Positions 55,484-64,000 are shown, numbered from the stretch's first letter. The stretch is DNA of 64,000 nucleotides from Stenotrophomonas sp. ZAC14D1_NAIMI4_1 (GCF_003086775.1 NZ_CP026001.1:3126407-3190406); one strand, 5' to 3'. Numbers and translations are program-made. The notes: a model not told the origin generated them from the letters alone.

Positions 55484-55921
55484 TCAGTCTTTCTGGGAGC
55501 CTTCCGAAGGCTTTTCTTCACCAGAAACCGAAGATTCCGCCTGAGCCGGCACAGTCGCGGCCGGAACCGGGGCGGCCGGGACCGCATCGGCCTTCGGAAC
55601 GGCCGGAAGTTCACCCGCCGGGGCGGCCGGAGCGCTGGCCGCCGGGGCGGACATCAGGCCCAGGTCCTGCTCGGCCGCCGGACGGCTGCCGTGACCGGCA
55701 TACCAGGCCATGAAGAGGCTGATGCCGAAGAACACCACGGCCAGCCACTTGGTCGACTTGGACAGGAAGTTGGACGCGCCACGCGCACCAAACACAGTGC
55801 CCGAGGCGCCAGCGCCGAAGCCCGAACCAGCCGCCGCACCCGAACCACGCTGCATCAGGATGAGCGCGATCATGGCCACGGCCACGAGCACGTAGACGAC
55901 ATTGAGGATCAACATCAGCAT
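55484..55921 (-). CDS. secG: Preprotein translocase subunit SecG
   Basis: 145 aa from ATG 55919-55921, preceded by GAGGGCGGA. Two membrane helices (LILNVVYVLVAVAMIALILMQ; WLAVVFFGISLFMAWYA) with the conserved loop GSGAAAGSGFGAGASGTVFG, RGASNFLSKST. A 60-residue Ala/Pro-rich, then acidic tail extends past the normal end. Part of SecYEG protein export. Confidence 0.95.
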   Translation of the reverse strand: MLMLILNVVYVLVAVAMIALILMQRGSGAAAGSGFGAGASGTVFGARGASNFLSKSTKWLAVVFFGISLFMAWYAGHGSRPAAEQDLGLMSAPAASAPAAPAGELPAVPKADAVPAAPVPAATVPAQAESSVSGEEKPSEGSQKD

Positions 55922-55953
55922 TGGGAATCCGCCCTCGGACAATACTTGTAGAG

Positions 55954-56709
55954 TTAGTTCGCAGCCGCCGCCTGCGCGATGGCCAGGAAGTCCGCGGCCA
56001 CCAGGGAGGCGCCGCCGACCAGCCCACCATCGACATCCGGCTGCGCGAACAGTTCCCCGGCATTGTCGGGCTTCACGCTGCCGCCGTAAAGAATGGGCAG
56101 TGAATCAGCGATTCTAGCATCGATGCGCGCCACTTCGCCACGGATGAACGCGTGGACCTGCTGCGCCTGCTCCTTGCTGGCGGTCTTGCCGGTGCCGATG
56201 GCCCAGACCGGCTCGTAGGCGACCACGGCAGTGGCGAAACCCTCGCCCCCGACCAGGGCCAGCACCGGGGCCAGCTGGGCGGCGATGACCGCCTCGGTCT
56301 GCCCGGCCTCGCGCTGTTCCAGGGTTTCACCCACGCACAGCACCGGCACCAGGCCGGCATGCAGGGCGGCGGCGAACTTGCGCGCGACCAGCTCGCTGCT
56401 TTCATTATGGTACTGGCGGCGCTCGGAGTGGCCGACCAGGCCGTAGCGGGCACCGACCTCATGCAGCATGGCGGCGCAGACCTCCCCGGTATAGGCGCCC
56501 TTCTCGTTGCTGCTGACATCCTGGGCACCGAACACCAGGCCGGTCCCGCCGAAGTCCTCGACCAGCTCGCCCAGGTAGGGCAGCGGCGGCAGGATGACGA
56601 CCTCCACCCCGGCCTTGGGCAGCCCCGCAGCCACCTGGCCCAGCAGGTCAGTGGCGAATTGACGGCTGCCGTGCAGCTTCCAGTTTCCGGCGACGATCTT
56701 GCGGCGCAT
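55954..56709 (-). CDS. tpiA: Triosephosphate isomerase
   Basis: 251 aa from ATG 56707-56709 (MRRKIVAGNWKLHG). Catalytic residues: Asn9, Lys11, His94 (LVGHSERR) and Glu166 (AYEPVWAIGTGKT). Interconverts DHAP and glyceraldehyde 3-phosphate in glycolysis. The open frame upstream is through repeat DNA and not coding. 32 bp upstream of secG, a common arrangement. Confidence 0.98.
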   Translation of the reverse strand: MRRKIVAGNWKLHGSRQFATDLLGQVAAGLPKAGVEVVILPPLPYLGELVEDFGGTGLVFGAQDVSSNEKGAYTGEVCAAMLHEVGARYGLVGHSERRQYHNESSELVARKFAAALHAGLVPVLCVGETLEQREAGQTEAVIAAQLAPVLALVGGEGFATAVVAYEPVWAIGTGKTASKEQAQQVHAFIRGEVARIDARIADSLPILYGGSVKPDNAGELFAQPDVDGGLVGGASLVAADFLAIAQAAAAN

Positions 56710-56897
56710 GAGCGGGTGGCTCCTGTATGAAGTCAGCCGCCCATGATACCCGTTACGGGAAAAACCCGTTTGCTTGTAAGCGGTTACATGGGTTTTCAGC
56801 GAACGGCGCAGCCCCTCGTGGCGGGTCGGTCGGGTTGGGTGGGTCGCGGAATGCCCGGTTGGGTTGCGCTGGCTTGGCCGGGCGCGGCAGGGGCGCG

Positions 56898-56949
56898 GGA
56901 CACGCCGTGAACCCATCCATGGGGGCTCGTAGGCGCCATCCATGGCGCC
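56898..56949 (+). repeat. 52-bp palindromic element, copy 1
   Basis: Begins GGACACGCCGT and ends GGCGCC; contains two potential hairpins (CCAT/ATGG type around 56912-56931 and GGCGCCAT / ATGGCGCC at its end). 48 of 52 positions match the copy at 57228-57279 in reverse complement. Confidence 0.75.
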
Positions 56950-57109
56950 TGCGCCCCTGCGCAACCCACCCGCCCGGCCTCTGACACATCGCGGCGGTTC
57001 CGGCCGCCACGGAAAGAAAAAAGAAGAGCAAGGGCAAGAGCAGAAGCAGCATTCCGGCGAGCCGCCGGGTTGGACCAGCCCCCTACCCCACTTCGATCTG
57101 ACAGATCTC

Positions 57110-57156
57110 ATCCACGCATGGCGTGGATCTACCGTGTCGACCAAGGTCGACACCTA
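57110..57156. repeat. Two SMAG palindromes
   Basis: 57110-57132 (arms ATCCACGC / GCGTGGAT, closing CTAC) and 57134-57156 (arms GTGTCGACC / GGTCGACAC, closing CTAC), both minus-oriented. The first has the same arms as the element at 621-643. Confidence 0.8.
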
Positions 57157-57227
57157 CCAGGAGCCGCCGGTACCAACCGCCGCGGGAAAGTGTCGGGGGT
57201 GGGGCGGTGTGGGTTGGCAGGACCGTT

Positions 57228-57279
57228 GGCGCCATGGATGGCGCCATCGAGCCCCCATGGACGGGTTTACGGCGTGTCC
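57228..57279 (-). repeat. 52-bp palindromic element, copy 2 (inverted)
   Basis: Reverse complement of copy 1 with four differences. The flanks (GGTTGG.AGGA and CCAACCC) are themselves inverted repeats, so this copy lies in a larger imperfect stem from about 57211 to 57288. Confidence 0.75.
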
Positions 57280-57397
57280 TGCCAACCCGCACCGCCCCGC
57301 CCAACCAGCAGTAACCCAGAGCCGCTTCGGCTCTGGCTCTGGCTTTGGCCTCTGCAGGTGCAGGGCGCAGCCCTGCCGAACACCCTCCCGCTGCGCT

Positions 57398-57420
57398 CGC
57401 CGGGCACGGCCCGGCGCTAC
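57398..57420. repeat. SMAG palindrome
   Basis: Minus-oriented, arms CGCCGGGC / GCCCGGCG with GTAG head, between the tpiA leader and the oxygenase terminator. Confidence 0.75.
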
Positions 57421-57428
57421 CCGTAATG

Positions 57429-57458
57429 AAAAAGCCGCCTTTCGGCGGCTTTCTCATT
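57429..57458 (-). terminator. Terminator of oxygenase gene
   Basis: GCCGCC-GAAA-GGCGGC followed by TTTTTC on the minus strand and by TTTC on the plus strand; bidirectional. Immediately after the oxygenase stop. Confidence 0.85.
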
Positions 57459-58392
57459 ACTTCAGCTTGATCTCGCGCAGGCGTTCCTCGAGGAAGCCGT
57501 GGGCGGTGATCGGCTCCGGGTACCGGCTCGGGTTCTCCGGGGTGATGCACGACGGCAGCACGTCGATCAGGAAGTCCGGGTTCGGGTGCAGGAAGAACGG
57601 CACCGAGTAACGCGGCTGGCGGGCCAGCTCGCCCGGGGGGTTGACCACGCGGTGGATGGTCGACGGGTACACGTGGTTGGTCAGGCGCTGCAGCATGTCG
57701 CCGATGTTGACCACGATGGTGTCCGCGTCGGACGTGAACGGCACCCACTCGCCCTCATGCGACTGCACTTCCAGGCCCGCGGCGCTGGCGCCGACCAGCA
57801 GGGTGATGAAGTTGATGTCGCCATGGGCACCGGCACGCACGTTCGGAATGTCGTCGGTGGTGATCGGCGGGTAGTGGATCGGGCGCAGGATCGAATTGCC
57901 GAAGTTGGTCTTGTCGGCGAAGAAGTCTTCCGGCAGGCCGATGTGCAGGGCCAGTGCCGACAGGACGCGCGAGCCCAGGTTGTCCAGCGCCTGGTACAGG
58001 CCGTAGCCGCGCTCACGGAAACCTTCGACCTCGGTCGGCCACAGGTTCGGCGCCATCACGTCACGGTACTTGGAGTCGTCGGCGATCTCGCGGCCGATGT
58101 GCCAGAACTCCTTCAGGTCGAAGTGCTTGGAGCCCTTGGCGGTTTCCACGCCGAACGGGGTGTAGCCGCGGGCGCCGCCGCTGCCGGCCACGTGGTACTT
58201 GCGCTTGACCTCGTCCGGCAGGGCGAAGAAGGCCTTGAAGACATCGTAGGCCGCGTCGATGTCGGCCTGCGGGATGCCGTGGTTGCGGATGCCCGCGAAT
58301 CCCCATTGGCGGTAGGCCGCGCCCAGCTCGGCCACGAAGGCCTCGCGGTCGCTGTCAAAACGGGTGATGTCGAGGGTCGGGATCTGGCTCAC
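57457..58392 (-). CDS. 2-oxoglutarate/Fe(II)-dependent oxygenase, isopenicillin N synthase family
   Basis: 311 aa. N-terminal DIOX_N region (FVAELGAAYRQWGFAGIRNHGI). Iron ligands H190 and D192 in AGAHGDINFITLL, and H247 in STIHRVVNP; 2-oxoglutarate-binding R261-x-S263 in RYSVPFFLHP. Oxidises a small substrate using O2; the substrate cannot be read from sequence. Divergent from the envelope operon. Confidence 0.92.
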   Translation of the reverse strand: MSQIPTLDITRFDSDREAFVAELGAAYRQWGFAGIRNHGIPQADIDAAYDVFKAFFALPDEVKRKYHVAGSGGARGYTPFGVETAKGSKHFDLKEFWHIGREIADDSKYRDVMAPNLWPTEVEGFRERGYGLYQALDNLGSRVLSALALHIGLPEDFFADKTNFGNSILRPIHYPPITTDDIPNVRAGAHGDINFITLLVGASAAGLEVQSHEGEWVPFTSDADTIVVNIGDMLQRLTNHVYPSTIHRVVNPPGELARQPRYSVPFFLHPNPDFLIDVLPSCITPENPSRYPEPITAHGFLEERLREIKLK

Positions 58393-58587
58393 AGCGGTTC
58401 CTGGCTTGTCGTTGGGTCAATGGGCCGGCAGCTGTCTGCCGGCCAGCCTGAACATTGTGACAGATCGGCCCAGGTACGCCACCGATACAATGAAACAAAC
58501 CGATACAATGCGCCACCCGCGCGAGCAGGCAGCCCCTCCCGGCGCCCATGCAGCACGTCCCCTGCACCCCTGCCCGCCGCCTGCACC

Positions 58588-60471
58588 ATGTCCGTCGCAC
58601 TGCCCGCTGCTGCCCCTGCCCCGCTTTCCGGAAACGACCGCCGCTGGCGCCGGTTGGCGTGGTGGTCGCTGTTTGTCGCGGCCAACGCCGTTCTGGCCCT
58701 GCTGATCGCGCTGGGCAACGTGCCGCTGCGCGACAACCCCGGTGGCGGCCTCGGCCTGGCCTATCTGGCCGTCGCCCTGCCCGGCCACCTGCTGGCGCTG
58801 GGCGCGCTGGCCGGTGCGCTGCCTCTGGCGATCGGCTTGTGGCCGCGCAGTGCGCGCACGCTGACACTTTCAGCCATCGCACTGCAGGGGCTGTGGCTGT
58901 GCCTGCTGCTGGTCGACGCCAAGGTGTTCGCCCTGTACCGGTTCCATCTCAATGCGATGGTCGCCAACATGGTGTTTGGCGGCGCGCTGCAGGACCAGGT
59001 CAGCCTGTCGTGGAAGACCTGGCTGCAGGTGGCCGGCCTGGTGGCGGCCCTCTTTGCTGCCCAGGCGCTGCTGGCCTGGGCCTGCTGGAAGCTGCTCTCG
59101 CCGGCGCCGCACCGGCACCGCGTGCTGCAGGCCTGGACCGCCGTTGCGCTGCTGATGGGCGGCGGCCAGGTCGCCACCGCCTACTACGATGCGCTGGGCG
59201 AACGCGCGGTGATCAGCCAGTGGAACTACCTGCCCTGGGCGCAGCCGATCACCGCCAAGAGTTTCATGCGTCGGCTGGGCGTACACAGCCAGCAGCAGGC
59301 CGGCCTGCCCGACCCGCGCCACGCCCAGCTGCAGTATCCGCTGCAGCCGCTGCGTTGCCAGAGCCACCGCCGGCCCAACGTGCTGATGGTGGTGCTGGAA
59401 TCGCTGCGGCACGACGCGCTGACCCCTCAGTACATGCCCCACACCGCGGCGCTGGCCGGCTCGGCCCGCGTCTACGACCACCACCTCAGCACCGGCAACG
59501 CGACCCGTTACGGTCTGTTCGGCCTGTTGTACGGCCTGCCGGGTGGCTACTGGCCGAGCATGCTGGACGAGCAGCGCGGCTCGCAGCTGTTCAAGGTACT
59601 GCAGCAGCAGGGCTACGACCTGCATCTGTACGGTAGCGCGCCGTTGTACAGCCCCGAGTTCGACCGCACCGCATTTGCCGATGTGCGCGACCAGCTGCAC
59701 CAGGGGCCGACGGAACTGGATCCGTCCGCGCGCGACCAGAGCATCGTCGCGTCCCTGCAGCAGGACATCACCCGCAGCCAGGCCGCGCAGCGCCCCTGGT
59801 TCGGTTTCGTCTTCCTCGATTCCACCCACGCGCCGTACCAGATGCCGGCCGGCTATCCGCCGGTGGCCACGCCGATGGCCGCCGACATCGACTTCCTCAA
59901 ATTCGGCCCGGACCATGACCCGGCGCCGGAGTTGAACCGTTATCACACGGCCGTGCACTACGCCGACAGCCTGGTCGGCCAGCTGCTCGAACAACTGCGC
60001 GCACAGGGCCTGGAGCAGGACACCATCGTGCTGGTGACCGGCGACCACGCCGAAGAATTCAACGACCTCGGCCTGAACTACTGGGGCCACAACGGCAACT
60101 TCTCCAACCACCAGGTGCAGGTGCCGTTCGTGCTGCGCTGGCCGGGCGAAGCCAGCGGCCACGACGCGCGCACCAGCTCCCACGAGGATTGGGTGCCGAC
60201 GCTGATGCGGCATGCGCTGGGCTGCGAGAACGCGCTGGGTGATTTCAGTACCGGCCAGGATCTGCTGGCCGTGCCGCAGGGCCAGCGCTCGCTGGTGGTG
60301 GAGAGCTGGTCACAGCGCGCGGTACGCCACGGCGAGGTGATCTACGTGTTCGACAAGTTCGGCAACGCCACCGCACTGGACCAGGACTACCTGCCCCTAC
60401 CGCAGCAGGCGCCGGATCCGGCCGCGCTGCGCACCGCATGGGACGCGCTCACGCGCTTCCGCAACCGTTGA
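58588..60471 (+). CDS. YejM/PbgA-like inner-membrane sulfatase-fold protein
   Basis: 627 aa from ATG 58588; the frame is open 360 codons further upstream, but there it is antisense to the oxygenase. N-terminal five membrane helices (about 22-190; DUF3413-like), then an arm and a sulfatase/alkaline-phosphatase fold from about 265: PNVLMVVLESLRHDAL, STGNATRYGLFGLLYGLPGGYW, FVFLDSTHAPYQMP, VLVTGDHAEEF. In E. coli YejM senses periplasmic LPS and controls LpxC stability via LapB. Likely the same type of role, though the length is greater. Confidence 0.83.
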   Translation: MSVALPAAAPAPLSGNDRRWRRLAWWSLFVAANAVLALLIALGNVPLRDNPGGGLGLAYLAVALPGHLLALGALAGALPLAIGLWPRSARTLTLSAIALQGLWLCLLLVDAKVFALYRFHLNAMVANMVFGGALQDQVSLSWKTWLQVAGLVAALFAAQALLAWACWKLLSPAPHRHRVLQAWTAVALLMGGGQVATAYYDALGERAVISQWNYLPWAQPITAKSFMRRLGVHSQQQAGLPDPRHAQLQYPLQPLRCQSHRRPNVLMVVLESLRHDALTPQYMPHTAALAGSARVYDHHLSTGNATRYGLFGLLYGLPGGYWPSMLDEQRGSQLFKVLQQQGYDLHLYGSAPLYSPEFDRTAFADVRDQLHQGPTELDPSARDQSIVASLQQDITRSQAAQRPWFGFVFLDSTHAPYQMPAGYPPVATPMAADIDFLKFGPDHDPAPELNRYHTAVHYADSLVGQLLEQLRAQGLEQDTIVLVTGDHAEEFNDLGLNYWGHNGNFSNHQVQVPFVLRWPGEASGHDARTSSHEDWVPTLMRHALGCENALGDFSTGQDLLAVPQGQRSLVVESWSQRAVRHGEVIYVFDKFGNATALDQDYLPLPQQAPDPAALRTAWDALTRFRNR

Positions 60472-60490
60472 AATCCAGGACAGATTCACG

Positions 60491-61636
60491 ATGAACCGCC
60501 CGCTGCGCATCCTCCACACCGAAGCCGCCAAGGGAATGGGTGGCCAGGAGATCTACATTCTTCGCCACATGCAGGTGATGCGTGCGCGCGGCCATGAGGT
60601 CGCGCTGCTGTGCCAGCCCGACGCGCGGCTGGGCACGCTGGCCCGCGATGATGGTTTCACCGTGCACACCCTGCGCATGGGTGGCATGGCCCGCCTGATG
60701 CGCGGCATCTGGTCGGTCTCGCGCCTGGTACGCCGCGAGCGTTACGACGTGGTCAACACCACCAGCCGGCGCGACACGCTGATCGCCGCTGCGGGCGCAC
60801 GCCTGGGCGGAACGCCGCTGGTGGTGCGCTCGCGCCACCTGATGAGCCCGGTCAACTCGCTGCTGACCTATACCGGGCTGCCGCACCGGGTCATCACCGT
60901 GAGCCGGTTCGTCAAGCAGCTGCTGGCCGAGCGCGGCATCGCTGGCGGGAGCATCGGCATCGTGCCGCCCATCGCGGTACCGCCGCGCTGGACCGACATG
61001 CGCAAGGAAGACCCATGGCAGTGCCTGCAGGACGTGCGCGCCGAGGTCCGTGCTGAACTCGGCTTCAGCGGCGAGGACATCGTGGTCGGGTGCGTGGCCG
61101 TGCTGCGCGAGCCGAAGGGCCATGCCGACCTGCTGCGCGCGATCGCGCCGCTGTGCAAGGCCAACCCGCGACTGCACCTGGTGGTGGTGGGCAATGGCGA
61201 GGCGGTCATGCAGCGCCTGCTGGCGATGCGCGAAGAACATGGCCTGCAGCAGCAGGTACACCTGCTCGGCTACCGTGACAGCGCCTGCCGCCTGATGACC
61301 GGCTTTGACATCTTCGCCCTCGCCTCGCACAAGGAGGCCGCCGGCACGGTGTTCCTGGAGGCCGCCTACGTGGCCGTACCGATCGTGGCAACGCGGGTGG
61401 GCGGCGTGCCTGAAATGGTGCTGGAGGGCAGCAATGCGATCCTCACCCGGCTGGGCGACAATGGCGCGCTGACTGCTGCGCTGCGCCTGCTGGTGGACGA
61501 TCCGCAGCGGCGGCAGCTGATGGGCCGTGCAGGCTGGGACTGGATGCGCAGTGCGCACGATTTCAGCCCGGCCGGGCATGGCGAAACCACCGAATCCTAT
61601 TACCACCAGTGGCTGAAGGAGCTGGGACATGGCTGA
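60491..61636 (+). CDS. Glycosyltransferase, GT4-like (GT-B fold)
   Basis: 381 aa. N-terminal Rossmann part with HTEAAKGMGGQEIYILRHM, second half with VGCVAVLREPKGHADLLRAIA and LHLVVVGNGEA, then the nucleotide-sugar Glu motif HKEAAGTVFLEAAYVAVPIVATRVGGVPE. Transfers a sugar to lipid or polysaccharide; acceptor unknown. 19 bp after the YejM-like gene and 8 bp overlapping the deacetylase: one operon. Confidence 0.9.
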   Translation: MNRPLRILHTEAAKGMGGQEIYILRHMQVMRARGHEVALLCQPDARLGTLARDDGFTVHTLRMGGMARLMRGIWSVSRLVRRERYDVVNTTSRRDTLIAAAGARLGGTPLVVRSRHLMSPVNSLLTYTGLPHRVITVSRFVKQLLAERGIAGGSIGIVPPIAVPPRWTDMRKEDPWQCLQDVRAEVRAELGFSGEDIVVGCVAVLREPKGHADLLRAIAPLCKANPRLHLVVVGNGEAVMQRLLAMREEHGLQQQVHLLGYRDSACRLMTGFDIFALASHKEAAGTVFLEAAYVAVPIVATRVGGVPEMVLEGSNAILTRLGDNGALTAALRLLVDDPQRRQLMGRAGWDWMRSAHDFSPAGHGETTESYYHQWLKELGHG

Positions 61637-62486
61637 TGCGCGAACTGTTCCGGTGCTGATGCACCACCACGTCAGCCCCTCGCCGGGGATGATCACCGTC
61701 TCGCCGGAAAACTTCGAGAGCCAGATCGCCTGGCTGGCCGACAACGGCTGGACCTCGCTGACCCTGGACCAGTACGCCGGCTTCCTTGCCGGCAAGCCGG
61801 TGCCGCGCCGGTCCATCGTCATCACCTTCGATGATGGCTACCTGGACAACTGGGTATACGCGCACCCGATCCTGCAGAAGTACGGCATGCATGCGGTGGT
61901 GTTCGTGGTGACCGGCTGGATGGGCGAAGGCGACGTACGCCCGCATGCCGGCATCGCCGGGGCCACGCTGCCGGCGACGCCGGACCACCGTGGCTGCGAA
62001 GCGGCGATCTTCGAGGACGACCGCAGCGACACGGTGATGATGCGCTGGAGCGAAGCGCGCGCAGCCATCGAGGCCGGCACCTTCGAAGTGCACTGCCATA
62101 CCCACACCCACACCCGCTGGCTGCGCCGTGATGACCTGGACCGCGCACAGCGCCGTGCCGGCATCAGCCAGGACCTGGCGATCTCGCGACAGGTGCTGCA
62201 GGACAAGCTGGGCGAAGTGTCCGACACCCTGTGCTGGCCCTACGGCGATTTCGACCAGGATCATGTCGAGGTGGCCCGCGAGCACGGCTTCCGTTACCTG
62301 CACACCACCCATCCGTTCGGCCGCAACGTGGTCGGCGGCGATCCGGAGCGGATCTACCGCTTCGCGATCCGCAACCGCCCGGCCAGCTGGCTGCGCAAGC
62401 GCATCGCGCAGAGCTACAACCCGCTGATCGCGCCGTTCTTCAACGGCTTCAAGGCGCGCCAGAAGAAGATGGTGCCGGGGCCCTGA
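61629..62486 (+). CDS. Polysaccharide deacetylase family protein
   Basis: 285 aa. NodB-type motifs: VLMHHHVSP, ITFDDGYLDNW (catalytic Asp and metal-binding Asp) and HCHTHTHTRW (metal-binding His), then CWPYGDFDQDH. No signal peptide, so probably cytosolic. Removes acetyl groups from an N-acetylated sugar, most likely one made by the neighbouring glycosyltransferase. Confidence 0.9.
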   Translation: MADARTVPVLMHHHVSPSPGMITVSPENFESQIAWLADNGWTSLTLDQYAGFLAGKPVPRRSIVITFDDGYLDNWVYAHPILQKYGMHAVVFVVTGWMGEGDVRPHAGIAGATLPATPDHRGCEAAIFEDDRSDTVMMRWSEARAAIEAGTFEVHCHTHTHTRWLRRDDLDRAQRRAGISQDLAISRQVLQDKLGEVSDTLCWPYGDFDQDHVEVAREHGFRYLHTTHPFGRNVVGGDPERIYRFAIRNRPASWLRKRIAQSYNPLIAPFFNGFKARQKKMVPGP

Positions 62487-62512
62487 TCACGCGCCCCTCG
62501 CTGCGGAAAAAC

Positions 62513-62541
62513 AAAAACGCCCCGGTCTCCCGGGGCGTTTT
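62513..62541 (+). terminator. Bidirectional terminator between deacetylase and glmM
   Basis: CGCCCCGG-TCT-CCGGGGCG stem with A5 before and T4 after; serves both convergent transcripts. Confidence 0.85.
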
Positions 62542-62565
62542 CCGTCTGGGCCCAGTGCAGCCGCC

Positions 62566-63930
62566 TCAGGCGGAGGCTGCCGCCTTCACTGCGGCCGACA
62601 GGCGATCCAGCGTGTCCTGCATCAGCACGGCCTCGTCGGCTTCGACAGTGACGCGCACCACCGGCTCGGTGCCGGACGGACGCAGGAACGCGCGACCGCG
62701 CCCCGCCACTGCCTGCTGTGCTTCGGCCAGCGCCGACTGCACGCTGTCCGCCTGCACGGTGGTCTTGGCCGAGACATCACCCAAGCGCACGTTGACGGTC
62801 TTCTGCGGCACCTTGGCCAGCGGCTGCAGGGCCTGGCGCAGGGTCTGGCCACTGCGGCGCAGGGCCACCAGTACCTGCAGGGCGCTGACGATGCCGTCGC
62901 CGGTGGTTGCGCGGTCCAGGCACAGCAGGTGGCCGGAGGCTTCGCCGCCGAGCACGCCGCCGCCTTCCACCAGCGCCTGGTGCACGTAACGATCGCCCAC
63001 GTTGCTGCGCACGAACGGGATCTGCAGTTCGCCCAGGGCCTTTTCCAGGCCGAAGTTGCTCATCAGCGTGCCGACCACCGGACCGCGCAGGCGGCCGTCG
63101 GCCTGCCACGCACGGGCCAGGATGTAGAGCAGGTCGTCGCCGTCAACCGGGTTGCCCTGGTCGTCGGCCATCAGCACGCGGTCGCCGTCGCCATCGAAGG
63201 CAATGCCCAGGTCGGCACCGGTCTGGCGCACCTTGGCCGCCAGGTTGTCGATGTGGGTCGAACCCACGCCGTCGTTGATGTTGACGCCGTTGGGTTCGGC
63301 ACCGATGCCGATCACGTCGGCACCCAGCTCACGGAACAGCAGCGGCGCGATCTGGTAGGTCGCACCGTGGGCGCAGTCCAGCACCAGGCGCACGCCACGC
63401 AGGTCGAAGGTGCGCGGCACGCTGGCCTTGCAGAACTCGATGTAGCGGCCGACCGCTTCGCGCGCGCGCGCCGCCTTGCCCAGCTTTTCCGACTCGGCCG
63501 TGGTGAACGGCACGTCCAGCGCTGCTTCCAGCGCCAGCTCGGTGGCGTCATCAAGCTTCTCGCCCTGGGCGGAGAAGAACTTGATGCCGTTGTCGTAGTG
63601 CGGGTTGTGCGAGGCACTGATGACCACGCCGGCATCCACGCCCAGGGTGCGGGTGAGGAAGGCCACCGCCGGGGTCGGCATCGGCCCCAGCAGCTGCACG
63701 TCGGCACCGGCAGCCACCAGGCCGGCTTCCAGTGCGGCTTCGAACATGTAGCCGGAAATGCGCGTGTCCTTGCCGATCACCACGATCGGGCGGCGCCCGT
63801 CGTGGCCGCGCTGGTCGACCAGCACGCGGCCCAGCGCATTGCCCAGGCGCATCACGAAGTCGGCCGAGATCGGGCTCTGCCCGACGCGCCCGCGGATGCC
63901 GTCAGTACCGAAGTACCTGCGGCCTGCCAT
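62566..63930 (-). CDS. glmM: Phosphoglucosamine mutase
   Basis: 454 aa. [17 protein letters not shown], phosphoserine loop VVISASHNP (Ser107), metal-binding DGDGDR and C-terminal [11 protein letters not shown]. Converts glucosamine 6-phosphate to glucosamine 1-phosphate for UDP-GlcNAc, feeding peptidoglycan and LPS. ATG overlaps the upstream stop by one base (TAATG), so the gene is coupled to the fragment at the window end. Confidence 0.98.
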   Translation of the reverse strand: MAGRRYFGTDGIRGRVGQSPISADFVMRLGNALGRVLVDQRGHDGRRPIVVIGKDTRISGYMFEAALEAGLVAAGADVQLLGPMPTPAVAFLTRTLGVDAGVVISASHNPHYDNGIKFFSAQGEKLDDATELALEAALDVPFTTAESEKLGKAARAREAVGRYIEFCKASVPRTFDLRGVRLVLDCAHGATYQIAPLLFRELGADVIGIGAEPNGVNINDGVGSTHIDNLAAKVRQTGADLGIAFDGDGDRVLMADDQGNPVDGDDLLYILARAWQADGRLRGPVVGTLMSNFGLEKALGELQIPFVRSNVGDRYVHQALVEGGGVLGGEASGHLLCLDRATTGDGIVSALQVLVALRRSGQTLRQALQPLAKVPQKTVNVRLGDVSAKTTVQADSVQSALAEAQQAVAGRGRAFLRPSGTEPVVRVTVEADEAVLMQDTLDRLSAAVKAAASA

Positions 63931-64000
63931 TACGCAGCCTCCGGCGCCGGCGCCGGCTGGCGGCCGAGCATGGCCAGCAGGTCGGACAGGCGATCACGCA
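63930..64000 (-). CDS. accD: C-terminal fragment, probably AccD
   Basis: Only 22 codons lie in the window: [14 protein letters not shown] followed by a Pro/Ala/Glu tail and TAA overlapping the glmM ATG. The pattern (R-D-R/K-L..LLAML..) fits the end of acetyl-CoA carboxylase carboxyltransferase subunit beta, and accD next to glmM is compatible with xanthomonad gene order. Too short to be certain. Confidence 0.45.
   Translation of the reverse strand, partial: RDRLSDLLAMLGRQPAPAPEAA

Larger units (their letters stand above)
56710..57456. other. Repeat-rich intergenic region, no gene seen
   Basis: About 750 bp. Holds two inverted copies of a 52-bp palindromic element, three SMAG elements and a terminator. 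Several open frames cross it, but they are Arg/Pro/Gly-rich, overlap each other and lack binding sites. The short sequence just upstream of tpiA (56710-56790) is the likely tpiA promoter region. Confidence 0.7.

Noticed and set aside
56710..57456. Arg/Pro-rich open frames in the intergenic repeat region
   Set aside because: They overlap on both strands, coincide with palindromic repeats and lack start signals; composition is that of translated GC-rich repeats.
57499..58587. Upstream extension of the YejM-like frame
   Set aside because: It runs antisense through the oxygenase gene, whose Fe and 2-oxoglutarate ligands are intact; the membrane-helix N-terminus starts properly at 58588.

Overview
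This is a GC-rich (roughly two-thirds G+C) chromosomal segment of a gammaproteobacterium. Gene content, protein sequences and many short palindromes headed by GTAG (the SMAG class of REP-like elements described in Stenotrophomonas maltophilia) point to Stenotrophomonas, family Xanthomonadaceae (now Lysobacteraceae). This is an identification from memory, not a database match. No rRNA, CRISPR array, IS element or prophage is visible. Four tRNA genes are present.

Layout. 1-12.6 kb is accessory: the end of dxs, a tandem SMAG array, small conserved proteins, an RcsB-like response regulator, and divergent from it a compact operon of an unknown protein, a small Ras-like GTPase and two Roadblock/LC7 proteins. 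Two type IV pilin-like genes and a receiver-like protein without output domain follow. Then come a lipoprotein, a DUF1653 protein, an outer-membrane-type protein, a TetR/EmrE pair, a DUF1328 protein, a LysE-type exporter, an aspartate/glutamate racemase and a small operon with a low-molecular-weight tyrosine-phosphatase-like protein. 12.7-20.8 kb is the translation cluster thrS-infC-rpmI-rplT-pheS-pheT-ihfA-merR (minus strand, same order as E. coli), with tRNA-Pro behind it. 20.9-30.2 kb holds a TonB-dependent receptor with DUF3325, DUF3649 and PepSY membrane proteins (probably iron uptake), a GH18 glycosidase, a TPR protein, a beta-lactamase-fold serine hydrolase and a CadC-like regulator. 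30.4-40.2 kb is the RNA/translation operon rimP-nusA-infB-rbfA-truB-rpsO-pnp (minus), headed by two tRNA-fMet genes with a near-consensus promoter. 40.3-55.2 kb is the complete nuoA-N operon for respiratory complex I (minus), preceded by tRNA-Leu, secG and tpiA. 56.7-64 kb carries a repeat-rich intergenic stretch, a 2-oxoglutarate/Fe(II) oxygenase, a plus-strand envelope operon (YejM/PbgA-like protein, glycosyltransferase, polysaccharide deacetylase), glmM, and the tail of what is probably accD.

Most notable observations: (i) the GTPase/Roadblock operon, which resembles the actinobacterial 'conservon' and lies beside pilin-like and RcsB-like genes; (ii) a complete candidate attenuator in front of thrS, with a promoter, a Thr-rich leader peptide, an antiterminator and a terminator; (iii) a non-canonical AUC start for infC; (iv) a possible alternative-pairing attenuator between rplT and pheS; (v) several dense palindromic repeat arrays. 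Functions are assigned by reading the translations; no searches were run.
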